Shown here: piece after piece, positions 12,101-19,861 of the stretch | Position numbering within the stretch: position 1 is the first letter of the stretch | How the letters are laid out: each line of letters opens with the position of its first letter | NCBI GenBank assembly: GCA_014860585.1 | Contig: JACZJL010000033.1 | Coordinates: 49,278-113,277, forward strand | Origin: Bacteroidales bacterium | GTDB lineage: Bacteria > Bacteroidota > Bacteroidia > Bacteroidales > 4484-276 | Length of the DNA: 64,000 nt | Reading direction: 5' to 3' | Program-made: the position numbers and the translations under genes | The notes under the pieces: model-generated | Database searches by the model: none | What the model was told of the DNA's origin: nothing | What the model saw: only the letters and a program-made list of their open reading frames with translations

Positions 12101-12680
12101 TGTTGTGGTTGAGGATTCACTGAAATTTCTGTCGGTGCATGATACCATTCCGGGATTTGTTGGCGGGTATGGCATAGGACTCTCGGAAATTGCAGACGAA
12201 TTCAGGTTGTTCGACTTTTTTGATCAGGAAATTATTTATATCAGTTACCAGTCAACCGAACCCTGGCCGGTGAACACCCCCGGCAGCGGTCGGACCATCG
12301 AACTGATTGATTACGGCGAAGCGCTGAACAATCCGCTGAACTGGAAAATCGGTTGCCGGGGCGGCTCCCCGGGCATGGCTTACATAGACTGCGATGATTA
12401 TTCCATTCCCGAAAACCTGCTGGAGAAACTCTCTGTAAAAGTGTATCCAAATCCTTTTACAAGCGATTTTACCATCGAACTGACTTCAGATGAAAGCCTG
12501 GCGATTGAGATCAAACTCAAAAATAACATGGGATATGAAATCAGCAGTGTTTTTGATGGTGTGATAAATGCCGGAAAGAAAGCCATCGGATTTCATTCCT
12601 CCAACCTCGGAAAGGGGGTCTATTTCCTCCAAATCAATTCAGGCGGTTATTCCCTTTATTACAAGCTTATTGCGTATTAA
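6162..12680 (+). CDS. Giant surface protein: lamin-tail domains, CotH kinase-like domain and T9SS sorting domain
   Basis: 2172 aa from ATG 6162. Order of domains: signal/membrane segment (about 18-38); lamin-tail domain (LTD) 1 at about 42-120 (FNEVSSANFSG...DWIELYNTG); a jelly-roll-like region at about 130-300; a chitobiase/hexosaminidase C-terminal-like beta domain (about 395-465, IRYTLDGSEP); a CotH-like domain (about 470-870) with VKIHGGWS, LRNGGNDF, YLNGEYWGIHNLREK and DADNAMDF; seven further LTDs from about 946 to 2080 with a period of about 162 aa; and a C-terminal Por/T9SS type A domain (KVYPNPFTSDFTIEL...). Secretion through the type IX system and surface anchoring are inferred. CotH proteins phosphorylate spore-coat proteins in Bacillus; the substrate here is unknown. 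The gene stands alone with its own promoter. Confidence 0.9.
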   Translation: MFIKVFKLDSVKYRGCCIFWPLMLLFILMMSWPATQVKCQVVFNEVSSANFSGITDEDGDFEDWIELYNTGSQPVNLKGWVLTDNPDLPGKWKFPEIIIEPQGFLIVFASDKNRKVLIDHFETAVYNTDSFRYVNPTSEPDRFWRDPEFVDTTWQVSPGGFGHGTGFYHTKVYDTLISVFLRKKFTVSNPEDIVNAQFHLDYDDGFIAFLNGFEIFRKNLKPDGKLPEFNQAAWRQHPSQWVNGEPAELFTINRADIHRLLAEGENVLAIQLHNHWLDEEMSINPFLSFGIQSQSIYFREPPPWFYHDPLYLHTNFKLEALGEPLLLFDAQGNLRDQLIIPELPYNASYGRVGDGNPDFCYFADPSPNATNTTQQCFSGTVPGLTMFFPVAGLYDITPRDSMRMNIFALSPDLEIRYTLDGSEPNSGSALYTNEIYITGTTVVKARLFKEGYLPGDIAVSSYIINKSTNLPVFSVSTNPELLWDYETGIYVTGPDADPNFPYFGANFWRDIEIPASIEYFGTGTDRIFQQEAGVKIHGGWSRAFAQKSLRLTNRSSFGTSAFNHPFFKDKNILDYKKLILRNGGNDFQSAMMRDGLIHKMVQKVTNMAVQDYQPSVVYLNGEYWGIHNLREKIDEDFLFENFALDSDEVDLLEKNNLIIEGDNTDFIALYDFIISNDLGDENNFNVVTEQLEITNVIDYFVVELFIINTDWPQNNVKYWKQGDGKWQYIFLDADNAMDFNTNLQHYTKNSYTRVMEDSVVQHSVIFQRLLENSNFRRDFINRYADLMNTIFLPENSIALIENIRDSIIGEMAAHKAKWGGSVSFWNNFHVNTKLKGFFQNRPEYARLHTIEEFGLDTVFTLTLNTANGMSSRIRLNTIIPDNYPWNGIYFYDNPVQVEALPAPGMEFSHWQSSQFPVLTDSLQRMWWHLSANDTLTAHFIGVPDTLKLVFTEINYKSHEEMDAGDWVELFNPNETEVDISGWIFKGDSDFSSFIFPENTLIQPGSYLVLAQDTARFSAINKDVANVTGSFNFGLKTWSSQVRLFDRHENLIVSMQYFDQSPWPGNIAGTGRTIELISPELDINDPQSWKAGCPGGSPGSEPYDCMEDFNVCFTEFNYKSYSGFDTKDWVEIYNYDTVPVDLGFWVFRDNDGAHEFVLPYGLQLDPGSFLVLCEDTAAFRLFNPGVEPVIGNFDFGLSSDSDKLRLYDPWENMISQLEYSSGAPWPPDVSGTGRTAEVIDYGGDISNGANWRSGCLGGSPGMFPLPCHDTAAIVVTEINYAASDEFDSGDWIEIFNHDTVPVVLNGWRFRDDNPGHNYSFPDGLILMPEEFIVLVEDSVRFKLVHDTVTRFTGEFDFGLSATSDEVHLYDIFGQEIAFIGYQSTLPWPANIPGTGRTIELIDPEMPMNSPQHWKAGCPGGSPASSPFECPGNYKLAFTEFNYNSYPGFDTKDWVEIHNYDSVPVDLSSWRFEDNDPNNRFTLSPGTHIAPGGFLVLCGDTAAFRSFNPGVTSIMGNFDFGLSSENDHLRLYDPWEELVLLVEYSSGQPWPQHISGTGRTAEVIDFTGELNNGLNWHDGCLGGSPGMFPLPCHDTARIVVTEICYNSLDENDTGDWLEIYNNNSVTVSLNGWKLKNSAGDQVFHFPDEITLQPGMYFLVVQDSLRFMAAHDTIYEFVGSFGFDLDWQADEIHLFDIFDQEIVNISYQAGSPWPFNFSSSKRTIELIDPDQNGSDPVNWKIGCRGGSPGTAPVSCDENYKIALTEFNYKSFPKFDTKDWVEIFNYDTVNIDLSYWKFVNESGDHAFVFPEGFQLVVGEFLLICSDTTEFSKFNPELDNITGNFEFDLSEYEDALQLSDPWENLVVLVDYSNEPPWPQAISGTGRTAELIDFAANSNDPSNWKAGCLKGSPGGFPVQPCNDTTTIVVSEINYSISADLPTGSWFELFNPNDFVVELDGWTFQNADENPFFQFPDGIQLVPDAYLVVVEDSLKFLSVHDTIPGFVGGYGIGLSEIADEFRLFDFFDQEIIYISYQSTEPWPVNTPGSGRTIELIDYGEALNNPLNWKIGCRGGSPGMAYIDCDDYSIPENLLEKLSVKVYPNPFTSDFTIELTSDESLAIEIKLKNNMGYEISSVFDGVINAGKKAIGFHSSNLGKGVYFLQINSGGYSLYYKLIAY
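8999..12390 (+). repeat. Seven tandem lamin-tail repeats in alternating A/B order
   Basis: Repeat starts lie near 8999, 9482, 9968, 10453, 10941, 11426 and 11914, about 486 bp apart. Repeats 2, 4 and 6 open TEFNYxSxxxFDTKDWVEI. Repeats 1, 3, 5 and 7 open (S/T)EIxYx..., mostly with GDW(V/I/L)E(I/L). The higher-order unit is therefore a pair of about 973 bp. Both types end with a WPxxxxGTGRT(A/I)E segment and a CxGGSPG loop with two conserved cysteines per repeat. Confidence 0.9.
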
Positions 12681-13099
12681 ATCCTGAACTAAAAAGTTCA
12701 TATTTGCCTTCTTCGCTATCGGGATTTGATAAGATCTTTGAACTACAATAGGCACATAGAGCACATAGGCGCTTAGGTGACAAAACTAACTAACATGTTG
12801 TCTTTTTGCCCGCTGATCTCGCTGATCTTCTCTGATCGTGACCGTAATTCTTTGCTTTTAAATAAAAATCTGAGTGAATCTGTGTGATCTGAGGGCAAAA
12901 TTTTTTCCTGCTAATCACGCAGATCAAGACGCAAACCCTCACAGGTAACCTGCTCATAGGCTGGCAGATTATTTTCAGAATGCTTGCTCCTTCCGGGAGG
13001 AAGTTTTTTCTGTCAGGAAAATTTAGGAACTTTATACTATGCATTTTTTATTTGAAAAAACCGAGAGCCACTAAAATCTGGAAATTTAAAGGATAAAGC
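12681..13099. other. Intergenic region with degenerate dispersed repeats
   Basis: No gene is supported in these 419 bases. At 12750-12780 there is a cacatagagcacatagg motif, and at 12806-12935 a series of gatctcgctgatctt / aatctgtgtgatctg phrases. These are low-complexity intergenic sequences of a kind often scattered through Bacteroidetes genomes. The open frame across them (minus strand, 12790-13044) is their by-product. Confidence 0.5.
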
Positions 13100-13996
13100 T
13101 CAACGAAATTTTGGACTGATTTTTTTTCCGATCAACAGCAGGATTGCACCGGTGATGGTTAGAAAGCCGCCCACCAGTTGATAATCGGCCGGAAATTTCC
13201 CGAAAAAGAGATAAGCGCCAATCAAAACAAAAAGTGCTGTAGTGCTTTGTATGATCGAGGCCCGTGATGCTTCGATATACTTCAGCGCGCTGTATTGGCT
13301 GAAGGAAGTCAGAAAAGGTCCAAGAAATGAACCAATGGCAATGTTGATGAGGGCACTGCTGGGAATCCGGATACTTTGCCCCAGAATTTTCAATAGAAAA
13401 AATGAAGTAATCAGCAGAAATACCGCACGATTCACCGCCAGCATGGTTGGGGTTATGGTGAAAATATTCTTTTTGGCAATGGTAGTTCTGACCCCATAAA
13501 ATATCGTTGAAATCAGCATCAGGCCAGAGGTGCCTGACAGGTAATCCTGTATGGATGCCCCTTTCTGAAAACTGATCACAAAAGCACCGGTGAAAGTGAG
13601 CACCACACCCACCAATTCACCGGTTGAAAATCGCTCTTTCAGCAGGAATACCCCAAAAAGTGTCAGAAAGATGTACTCCATGTTTCGCAAAAACGATGGA
13701 ATGGCCGGGTTTGGAGTGATGGATATGGCGCCATAAAATGCCCCGGTGGCAATGATTTCGAGCAAACCAAGGAACAAAAGAATCTTAAATGAATTGCGGG
13801 AAATGGGTCGAAAATGACGGTGTTCCTCCGATCGTAAAGTAAACAGTCCGTTCCATACCAGTGCCATCGCAAACCAGTAAACGCCGAACTGTGCCAGGCT
13901 CACTTCATTCAGCGCTGCTTTACTGAAAATGTAAACCGTTGACACCGCCACCGTTGCCAGCAAAGCATATCCATATCCCTTCACAGTCGGTTGCAC
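13100..13996 (-). CDS. EamA/DMT-family transporter
   Basis: 298 aa with ten predicted membrane helices in two homologous five-helix halves, the standard drug/metabolite transporter layout. The first half ends in NPAIPSFLRNMEYIFLTLFGVFLLKERFS and the second in ASRASIIQSTTALFVLIGAYLFFGKFP, the paired EamA signatures. The inner-membrane exporter or permease substrate cannot be read from sequence. The gene is convergent with the CotH gene and divergent from the GH20 gene, with facing -7 elements in the interval. Confidence 0.85.
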   Translation of the reverse strand: MQPTVKGYGYALLATVAVSTVYIFSKAALNEVSLAQFGVYWFAMALVWNGLFTLRSEEHRHFRPISRNSFKILLFLGLLEIIATGAFYGAISITPNPAIPSFLRNMEYIFLTLFGVFLLKERFSTGELVGVVLTFTGAFVISFQKGASIQDYLSGTSGLMLISTIFYGVRTTIAKKNIFTITPTMLAVNRAVFLLITSFFLLKILGQSIRIPSSALINIAIGSFLGPFLTSFSQYSALKYIEASRASIIQSTTALFVLIGAYLFFGKFPADYQLVGGFLTITGAILLLIGKKISPKFR

Positions 13997-14016
13997 AGAA
14001 TTTTGTGATTTGGCAG

Positions 14017-14024
14017 CAAAAATA
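14017..14024 (-). promoter_or_regulatory. Candidate -7 element for the DMT transporter
   Basis: TATTTTTG on the minus strand, 21-28 nt upstream of the ATG at 13996, matches TAnnTTTG. The -33 element is not clear. Confidence 0.35.
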
Positions 14025-14069
14025 ATCTGTTTAATGGGATGCGTGATGATATTGATTGCAAAAACAATC

Positions 14070-14077
14070 TATTTTTG
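14070..14077 (+). promoter_or_regulatory. Candidate -7 element for the GH20 gene
   Basis: TATTTTTG on the plus strand, 77-84 nt upstream of ATG 14154, in a divergent promoter region shared with the DMT transporter gene. A TTG at 14052-14054 is the nearest -33-like match, slightly too close. Confidence 0.35.
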
Positions 14078-14153
14078 TCAGGGAATTGTTTTTGTTTTCA
14101 TTGGTTGACCATCATCCATTGAGCATCATTTTTTTAATTTTCAAAAATTCCAA

Positions 14154-16466
14154 ATGAAACATCACACGAAATTCTTTTTCGCCTTTTTTCTGTCCGTTTG
14201 TTTTTGTTTTATTTACGGTCAGTTGCCAATCATACCTTACCCTGCAGAAATAGAGATGTCTGAAGGCCATTTTCTGCTTGGCAAAGAAACAATCCTGGTT
14301 GCTGAACAGGAGGAAGTATTATCCATGGCTGATGAAAGAGCAAAGCAGTGGGAAACCAAATTGGGATTCAGATTAAAAATTGGAACAAAACTTTCAGAAA
14401 TGCCCAACAGCAGTGTGGTACTTGTGATTAACAAAACCATTAATGAGGGGATTGGCAGCGAAGGTTACCAGTTGATAATAAATCCCGAACGGGCAGAACT
14501 TTCGGCAAATACAACGGCAGGCATTCTTTATGGGCTTGAAACCATTGGGCAATTGCTTGATGCTGATAAAGAAAAAAGACTACCCTGTGGTGTGATTATC
14601 GATTATCCAAGGTTTTCTTATCGCGGGATGCACCTCGATGTGTCAAGGCACTTTATGCCCATCGAATTCATCTACAAAGTAATCGACTTCCTGGTCATGC
14701 ATAAGATGAATATCTTTCATTGGCATTTGGTGGATGACCAGGGATGGCGGCTGGAAATTAATAAATATCCAAAACTGACCGGAGTGGGCGCCTGGAGGGT
14801 TCCAATGCCTGAAAAACATTGGGACGACAGGCCGCTGACCACTGATCGCACGCATGCCACTTATGGCGGATTTTATACACAGGATGACGTGAAGCAGGTG
14901 GTGGCATACGCAGAAGCCAGAAATATCACAATCATTCCCGAAATTGAGATGCCCGCCCATGTGATGTCGGCACTGGCAGCTTATCCGGAGTTTTCATGCA
15001 CGGGAGAAAATCTTGGCGTTCCGCCCGGTGGCGTTTGGCCTATCACCCATATATACTGTGCCGGTAAGGAAGAGACATTTGAATTTTTGGAAAATGTGCT
15101 CACTGAGGTGATGGAACTTTTCCCATCAACTTATATTCATATTGGCGGAGATGAGGCTGATAAAACCAACTGGAAATCGTGTCCAACATGTCAGGAACGA
15201 ATGAAAGTTGAAGGCCTTGAGAATGAAGAAGAATTGCAGAGCTATTTCATTCATCGCATCGAACGTTTTTTGAATGCTCACGGACGCAGGATTATTGGCT
15301 GGGACGAAATACTTGAAGGTGGCCTGGCGCCCAATGCTACGGTGATGTCGTGGCGGGGCGAGGCAGGAGGGATTGAAGCAGCCGGAATGGGTCACCAGGT
15401 GGTAATGACTCCGGGAAGCCATTGTTATTTCGATCATTACCAGGGCGATCCGTCGCTTGAGCCTGTTGCTCACGGCGGCTATACCACACTCAAAAAGGTT
15501 TATCTGTACGAGCCTGTTCGGGCAGAACTTACAACCGAAGAAGGAGAACTGGTTTTGGGTGCTCAGGCCAATGTGTGGTCTGAGTTTATTTCAACCCCTC
15601 AACACGCAGAGTACATGATCTTCCCGCGGCTTTCAGCTTTATCGGAAGTGCTGTGGTCGCCAAAAGCAACCAGAGACTGGGAAGATTTCTCTGAAAGAAT
15701 GGAAATCCAGTATAAAAGATATGCCGATGCCGACCTGAACTACTCCCTGAGTGCTTTTCAGGTTAAGGCTTCACCCCGGCTTGATCCTGAAAACAGGAGA
15801 TTGCTGGTAGAATTGGACTCCGAAGTCTTTCAGCCGGAAATTCGCTTTACAACAGATGGCAGCGCGCCGGACATTCATTCAACACTTTACCGGTCGCCGG
15901 TTTCGATAGCCGGCACTGCCAGACTGAAAGCTGCTGTTTTTAAAGATGAAAAAGCATCTGGGCAGGTCATGTCGGCGCATTATGAAATCCATAAGGCTTT
16001 TGCTTCTCAAATCCAGATCCAACATCCAAACAGTCCGCGTTATAACGGGGGTGGGCAGTATGGACTTGTGGACGGGATCAGTGGGACGATCAGTTTCGCT
16101 GATGGCAAATGGAAGGGATTTTCCGGTGACGACCTGATTGCAGTAATTGATTTGGGTGAATCAATGACCATAAACACGATCGGACTCGATGCACTTCAGT
16201 CCATTGCTTCCTGGATTTTTCTTCCGCTATGGGTCAGCTTTGAGGTGTCGGCCAACGGACAAAATTTCCGCTTGCTCGAAACAGTTCAGACACCATACGA
16301 TTCGGAGAGCAATGGAAAATACATCCAGGATTATGGCACAAGCGAGGCTGCTACTGATGTTCGTTATTTGCGCATCACGGCCAAAAATTTTGGAGTTTGC
16401 CCTCCGGGTCATTCCGGCGAAGGGAAACCGGCATGGCTGTTTGTGAGCGAGATCGTGGTGAGATAG
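14154..16466 (+). CDS. Beta-N-acetylhexosaminidase, glycoside hydrolase family 20
   Basis: 770 aa. Releases terminal GlcNAc/GalNAc from chitin oligosaccharides or glycoproteins by substrate-assisted catalysis. A signal peptide (MKHHTKFFFAFFLSVCFCFIYG) is followed by a GH20b N-domain (about 25-150) and the (beta/alpha)8 catalytic domain (about 150-510). HIGGDE gives the catalytic pair Asp333-Glu334, and FHWHLVDDQGWR and the late tryptophans complete the sugar pocket. A chitobiase C-terminal-like beta domain (about 545-620, IRFTTDGSAPD) and a discoidin-like C-terminal domain (about 630-770) probably bind carbohydrate. There is no T9SS sorting domain, so the enzyme is probably periplasmic or exported by another route. 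It is followed 85 bp later by the gamma-glutamyltranspeptidase gene on the same strand. Confidence 0.95.
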   Translation: MKHHTKFFFAFFLSVCFCFIYGQLPIIPYPAEIEMSEGHFLLGKETILVAEQEEVLSMADERAKQWETKLGFRLKIGTKLSEMPNSSVVLVINKTINEGIGSEGYQLIINPERAELSANTTAGILYGLETIGQLLDADKEKRLPCGVIIDYPRFSYRGMHLDVSRHFMPIEFIYKVIDFLVMHKMNIFHWHLVDDQGWRLEINKYPKLTGVGAWRVPMPEKHWDDRPLTTDRTHATYGGFYTQDDVKQVVAYAEARNITIIPEIEMPAHVMSALAAYPEFSCTGENLGVPPGGVWPITHIYCAGKEETFEFLENVLTEVMELFPSTYIHIGGDEADKTNWKSCPTCQERMKVEGLENEEELQSYFIHRIERFLNAHGRRIIGWDEILEGGLAPNATVMSWRGEAGGIEAAGMGHQVVMTPGSHCYFDHYQGDPSLEPVAHGGYTTLKKVYLYEPVRAELTTEEGELVLGAQANVWSEFISTPQHAEYMIFPRLSALSEVLWSPKATRDWEDFSERMEIQYKRYADADLNYSLSAFQVKASPRLDPENRRLLVELDSEVFQPEIRFTTDGSAPDIHSTLYRSPVSIAGTARLKAAVFKDEKASGQVMSAHYEIHKAFASQIQIQHPNSPRYNGGGQYGLVDGISGTISFADGKWKGFSGDDLIAVIDLGESMTINTIGLDALQSIASWIFLPLWVSFEVSANGQNFRLLETVQTPYDSESNGKYIQDYGTSEAATDVRYLRITAKNFGVCPPGHSGEGKPAWLFVSEIVVR

Positions 16467-16551
16467 CAGGTGATTGCCCGATATCACCAACTAAATCAAT
16501 GGTTTTTGCTACTTTTACCCGGCATTCAAGTCATTAATCAATAGCTTTTTT

Positions 16552-18249
16552 ATGAGAAAAAGATTCTACATTATCCCTGTTTTAGCTTGCTTTAGCTGCC
16601 TTGTGGTGAATGCACAAGACAGGGTTACGGGCGCTCCCTTCGCTACACGATCGGTGGTGATGGGGCAAAATGGAATGGTGGCTACAAGTCATCCACTCGC
16701 CACGCAGATCGGACTAGACCTCCTGAAAAGCGGAGGGAATGCCATTGATGCAGCCATTGCTGCCAATGCAGCGCTTGGGCTGATGGAACCCACCGGCTGC
16801 GGCATCGGCGGCGACCTTTTTGCCATAGTGTGGGATGCCAAAACCAAAAAACTTTATGGATTGAATGCCAGCGGCAGGTCGCCAAAAAGCCTGACACTGG
16901 AATATTTTGAAGAACTTAAAATGGAGCAGATACCCGCACTTGGTCCACTTCCCGTAACCGTCCCCGGTTGTGTGGACGGATGGTTTGAATTACACCAGAA
17001 GTTCGGAAAATTGTCGATGAGTGATATTTTAGCTCCTTCTATCCATTATGCAGAAAATGGTTTTCCGATGCCGCAATTGATCGCCTGGTACATGAAAGCA
17101 GTAAACAGATATCAACAGCAGGTTTTTCCAAATATTGAAGAAACTTATATCACCCAAAATAGGGGGCGCTTACCCGGTGAAGGTGAAATTTACAAAAACC
17201 CTTACCTCGCTGAGACCTACCGTAAACTTGCCATTGGTGGCAGGGATGTGTTTTACAAAGGCGATATGGCTAAAACAATGGCTGATTTCGTTCAGGACCA
17301 GGGGGGATTTCTTTCACTTGAAGATTTGGCAGCGCACCGCTCAGTATGGGTAGAACCCGTTTCGGTGAATTACAGAGGGTTTGATGTTTGGGAACTTCCA
17401 CCAAACGGGCAGGGAGTTACTGCCTTACAAATGCTTAAAATTCTCGAAGGATTTGATTTTTCAACCATCGAATTCGGCAGTGCTGAGCATCTTCACCTTT
17501 TCACTGAAGCCAAAAAACTGGCTTTTGAAGACAGAGCAAAGTATTTTGCCGATATGGATTTTGTTGGAGTGCCGGTTGATGAGTTGATTTCCGATACTTA
17601 TGCTGATGAAAGAAGGAAGCTGATCGGCAGGCATGCCGGGGTTTATACAGCAGGCGAAATTAGCGTGAATGAAACCATCTATCTGACTGTGGCTGATAAG
17701 GATGGCAATATGATTTCGCTCATTCAGAGCAATTACCGTGGCATGGGCTCCGGAATGGTTCCGCCAAAACTTGGTTTCATGCTTCAGGATCGTGGTGAAT
17801 TATTCAGCCTTGTGCGCGGACAGGCCAATACTTACGAACCCGGCAAGCGCCCGTTCCATACGATCATTCCGGCTTTCATTACCAAGGATGGCGAACCATG
17901 GATCAGTTTTGGCGTGATGGGAGGTGATTTCCAGCCGCAAGGGCATGTTCAAATCGTGATGAACATGGTGGATTTCGGCATGAACCTCCAGGAAGCCGGT
18001 GATGCACCAAGGTGGGAACATACCGGTGGATCGACACCCACAGGAACATCAACATCAGGAACTGGCCAGGTAAATGTTGAATCAGGAATCTCTTATGAAA
18101 CGATCAGAGGCCTTCTGGACAAAGGTCACAAGGTTGGATTACAGCGGGGTGTATATGGCGGTTACCAGGCTATCCTCTGGGACAAAGAAAATAATGTTTT
18201 TCACGGCGCTTCTGAAAGCAGGAAAGATGGGCAGGCAGCAGGGTATTAG
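16552..18249 (+). CDS. ggt: Gamma-glutamyltranspeptidase family protein
   Basis: 565 aa, signal peptide ending near VNAQ. An N-terminal nucleophile hydrolase that cleaves itself into two chains and transfers or hydrolyses gamma-glutamyl groups, for example from glutathione. The large-subunit signature TGCGIGGDLFAI is intact. The processing site falls at NE-TIYLTVADKDGN, making Thr375 the expected nucleophile. In E. coli GGT the mature chain begins Thr-Thr-His-Tyr; here Ile and Tyr follow the Thr, so this may belong to a divergent branch such as a cephalosporin-acylase-like subgroup. Downstream GMGSG and the GGDFQPQGH segment match the family. Confidence 0.88.
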   Translation: MRKRFYIIPVLACFSCLVVNAQDRVTGAPFATRSVVMGQNGMVATSHPLATQIGLDLLKSGGNAIDAAIAANAALGLMEPTGCGIGGDLFAIVWDAKTKKLYGLNASGRSPKSLTLEYFEELKMEQIPALGPLPVTVPGCVDGWFELHQKFGKLSMSDILAPSIHYAENGFPMPQLIAWYMKAVNRYQQQVFPNIEETYITQNRGRLPGEGEIYKNPYLAETYRKLAIGGRDVFYKGDMAKTMADFVQDQGGFLSLEDLAAHRSVWVEPVSVNYRGFDVWELPPNGQGVTALQMLKILEGFDFSTIEFGSAEHLHLFTEAKKLAFEDRAKYFADMDFVGVPVDELISDTYADERRKLIGRHAGVYTAGEISVNETIYLTVADKDGNMISLIQSNYRGMGSGMVPPKLGFMLQDRGELFSLVRGQANTYEPGKRPFHTIIPAFITKDGEPWISFGVMGGDFQPQGHVQIVMNMVDFGMNLQEAGDAPRWEHTGGSTPTGTSTSGTGQVNVESGISYETIRGLLDKGHKVGLQRGVYGGYQAILWDKENNVFHGASESRKDGQAAGY

Positions 18250-18309
18250 CCTCTTGAATGATAGTTCGGGATTGATATACCACAAACCTTTGCCAACACT
18301 AAGAAAGAA

Positions 18310-19551
18310 TCAACTTGCTGCAATTTCAGCAAATGCATCGATCTCATTCTCCAATTCCTTCGCTGCAATCAAACCATTTATCATGTCATCAGGAATTGAG
18401 GGAGATGTTGCACCAAGCAAAAGGCCCAGTATCATACCTCTATGGACATTATCCCCGCCTGCATTCACATTGGTAAGAAGAGCACTGCGTAAATCAAACT
18501 GATACTTCCACGCAAGATACAACAACATAGGGGTTCCATGCTCAGCAAAACAAGCCGTGGAAAATATCTTTTTCAGCACATCTGCTTCGGTATGACTATT
18601 TGCAAAAGCCTCGATATCCCATGGGGCGTCATTAAACTCTGAATGCAGTTTCCACATGATTTCTGCAGGCACGTTACCCATTCCGCCATGATGCTGGTAT
18701 TGGGCAAATAATTCCATTCCGGTATATTTGGGTAAGCCAAGATGATAAACCGTTCTTTTCATTGAATCCATAGGATTATTACCATTAACCAGCGCATTGA
18801 GCAATGGAACCACCACAGCCAATGAAGCTGAAACATTCTCGCTATGATGGGTCAGATATTGATGCCCCAATGCAAAACCCAGGGCGTTAAAGCTATCTTT
18901 CTGCAATAATGATAACACCAAAGGTCGTATCATACCCCCCATCGCATTAATTCCAGGATACCTGTACTGGTTATCGGCACAAGCTGCAGGCGGAAGTCCT
19001 TTCGAATAATTTTCGAACCATAGTCTGAGAAATCCTTCTGTATATGGATCGTTGAAATTGTTTGGCGTGGTCATAAATTCGATGAAAGCATCAAGGAACT
19101 TTTCGGGATTGTAACAGCCATTTTCAACAACATGCCGCATCAGAACCCTGACAAGTTGCGCATTGAGCGTATTCTCACCAGCTTTGAGTCCGTAATGATA
19201 ATGGTATCGGTCATCCACCCTGATAACACCCTTTTGGTCAATATTAAATCCACTCGTGCTGAAATCATTATAGGTTGTATCATAAAATTTCAGGTGCTGA
19301 TGAAGAATATCATAGTTACGACCAGTCTTATTCGCAGCTTCAACATCAGGTCTGTATTTTGCACCCACCAGCGAGGCTTCAATGTGTTTTTCAGGTGGTG
19401 TTTTATAGCCTTCAACTGGACCATCAAGGTACTTTGGAATGTTCAATGTATTGTAAAACCAATGTGCCGGCATCGCCAGTGCATCGCCGATAAACAATCC
19501 CCAAAGGGCATTTTTAATCCGTTCTGGTTTGATTTGTGTCTTTGTTTTCAT
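18310..19551 (-). CDS. ADP-ribosylglycohydrolase family protein
   Basis: 413 aa, all-alpha ADP-ribosylglycohydrolase (DraG/ARH) fold. The N-terminal signature KNALWGLFIGDALAMPAHW matches the GxxxGDAxG(M/A)P motif, although the metal-binding Asp region is diverged. The C-terminal segment NAGGDNVHRGMILGLLLGA matches the second metal motif, which is usually GGDTD; here Asn-Val replaces Thr-Asp. The expected reaction is removal of ADP-ribose from proteins or small molecules, but the altered metal ligands make activity uncertain. Cytoplasmic, no signal peptide. Convergent with the gamma-glutamyltranspeptidase gene (60-bp gap). Confidence 0.82.
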   Translation of the reverse strand: MKTKTQIKPERIKNALWGLFIGDALAMPAHWFYNTLNIPKYLDGPVEGYKTPPEKHIEASLVGAKYRPDVEAANKTGRNYDILHQHLKFYDTTYNDFSTSGFNIDQKGVIRVDDRYHYHYGLKAGENTLNAQLVRVLMRHVVENGCYNPEKFLDAFIEFMTTPNNFNDPYTEGFLRLWFENYSKGLPPAACADNQYRYPGINAMGGMIRPLVLSLLQKDSFNALGFALGHQYLTHHSENVSASLAVVVPLLNALVNGNNPMDSMKRTVYHLGLPKYTGMELFAQYQHHGGMGNVPAEIMWKLHSEFNDAPWDIEAFANSHTEADVLKKIFSTACFAEHGTPMLLYLAWKYQFDLRSALLTNVNAGGDNVHRGMILGLLLGATSPSIPDDMINGLIAAKELENEIDAFAEIAAS

Positions 19552-19660
19552 TCAGTGCAGTTTTAAGTTAATGTGGAAGAAACAAAGGAAAGGAGAGGAT
19601 TGTTTTTGTTCAGGCAAAAACGATAGATTAATGTTTTACGGCGCGGGAAATCTTAAAAGC

Positions 19661-19694
19661 AAAAAAAAACCTTGCAAACAAATTGTTTACAAGG
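19661..19694 (-). terminator. Rho-independent terminator after tRNA-Leu
   Basis: On the minus strand an 11-bp stem (CCTTGTAAACA / TGTTTGCAAGG, one G-U pair) closes a 3-nt loop and is followed by nine T residues. It begins 17 nt after the tRNA 3' end. Confidence 0.85.
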
Positions 19695-19711
19695 CTTTTC
19701 ATATTTTACAG

Positions 19712-19795
19712 TGCCCAGAACAGGAATCGAACCTGCACACCCTTGCGAGTACTAGTCCCTGAAACTAGCGCGTCTACCAGTTCCGCCACCTGGGC
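19712..19795 (-). tRNA. tRNA-Leu (anticodon CAG)
   Basis: 84 nt. The acceptor stem is GCCCAGG / TCTGGGC with discriminator A. The anticodon stem CTAGT/ACTAG encloses the loop TTCAGGG, giving anticodon CAG. There is a long variable arm (TACTCGCAAGGGTGT region) as in class II tRNAs, and a TTCGATTCC T-loop. CCA is not encoded. A terminator hairpin follows. Confidence 0.95.
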
Positions 19796-19861
19796 ATTTT
19801 TGAGGCGGCAAAAGTAACATTATTCTTTTGCAGGACTCAAAATTTTTCCAAAAAAATGTTC

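Noticed and set aside
12790..13044. 84-codon open frame on the minus strand
   Set aside because: It translates low-complexity intergenic repeat phrases; no start context or homologue supports it.
18074..18502. 142-codon plus-strand frame
   Set aside because: It overlaps the end of the gamma-glutamyltranspeptidase and the opposite ADP-ribosylglycohydrolase gene, both of which have clear motifs.
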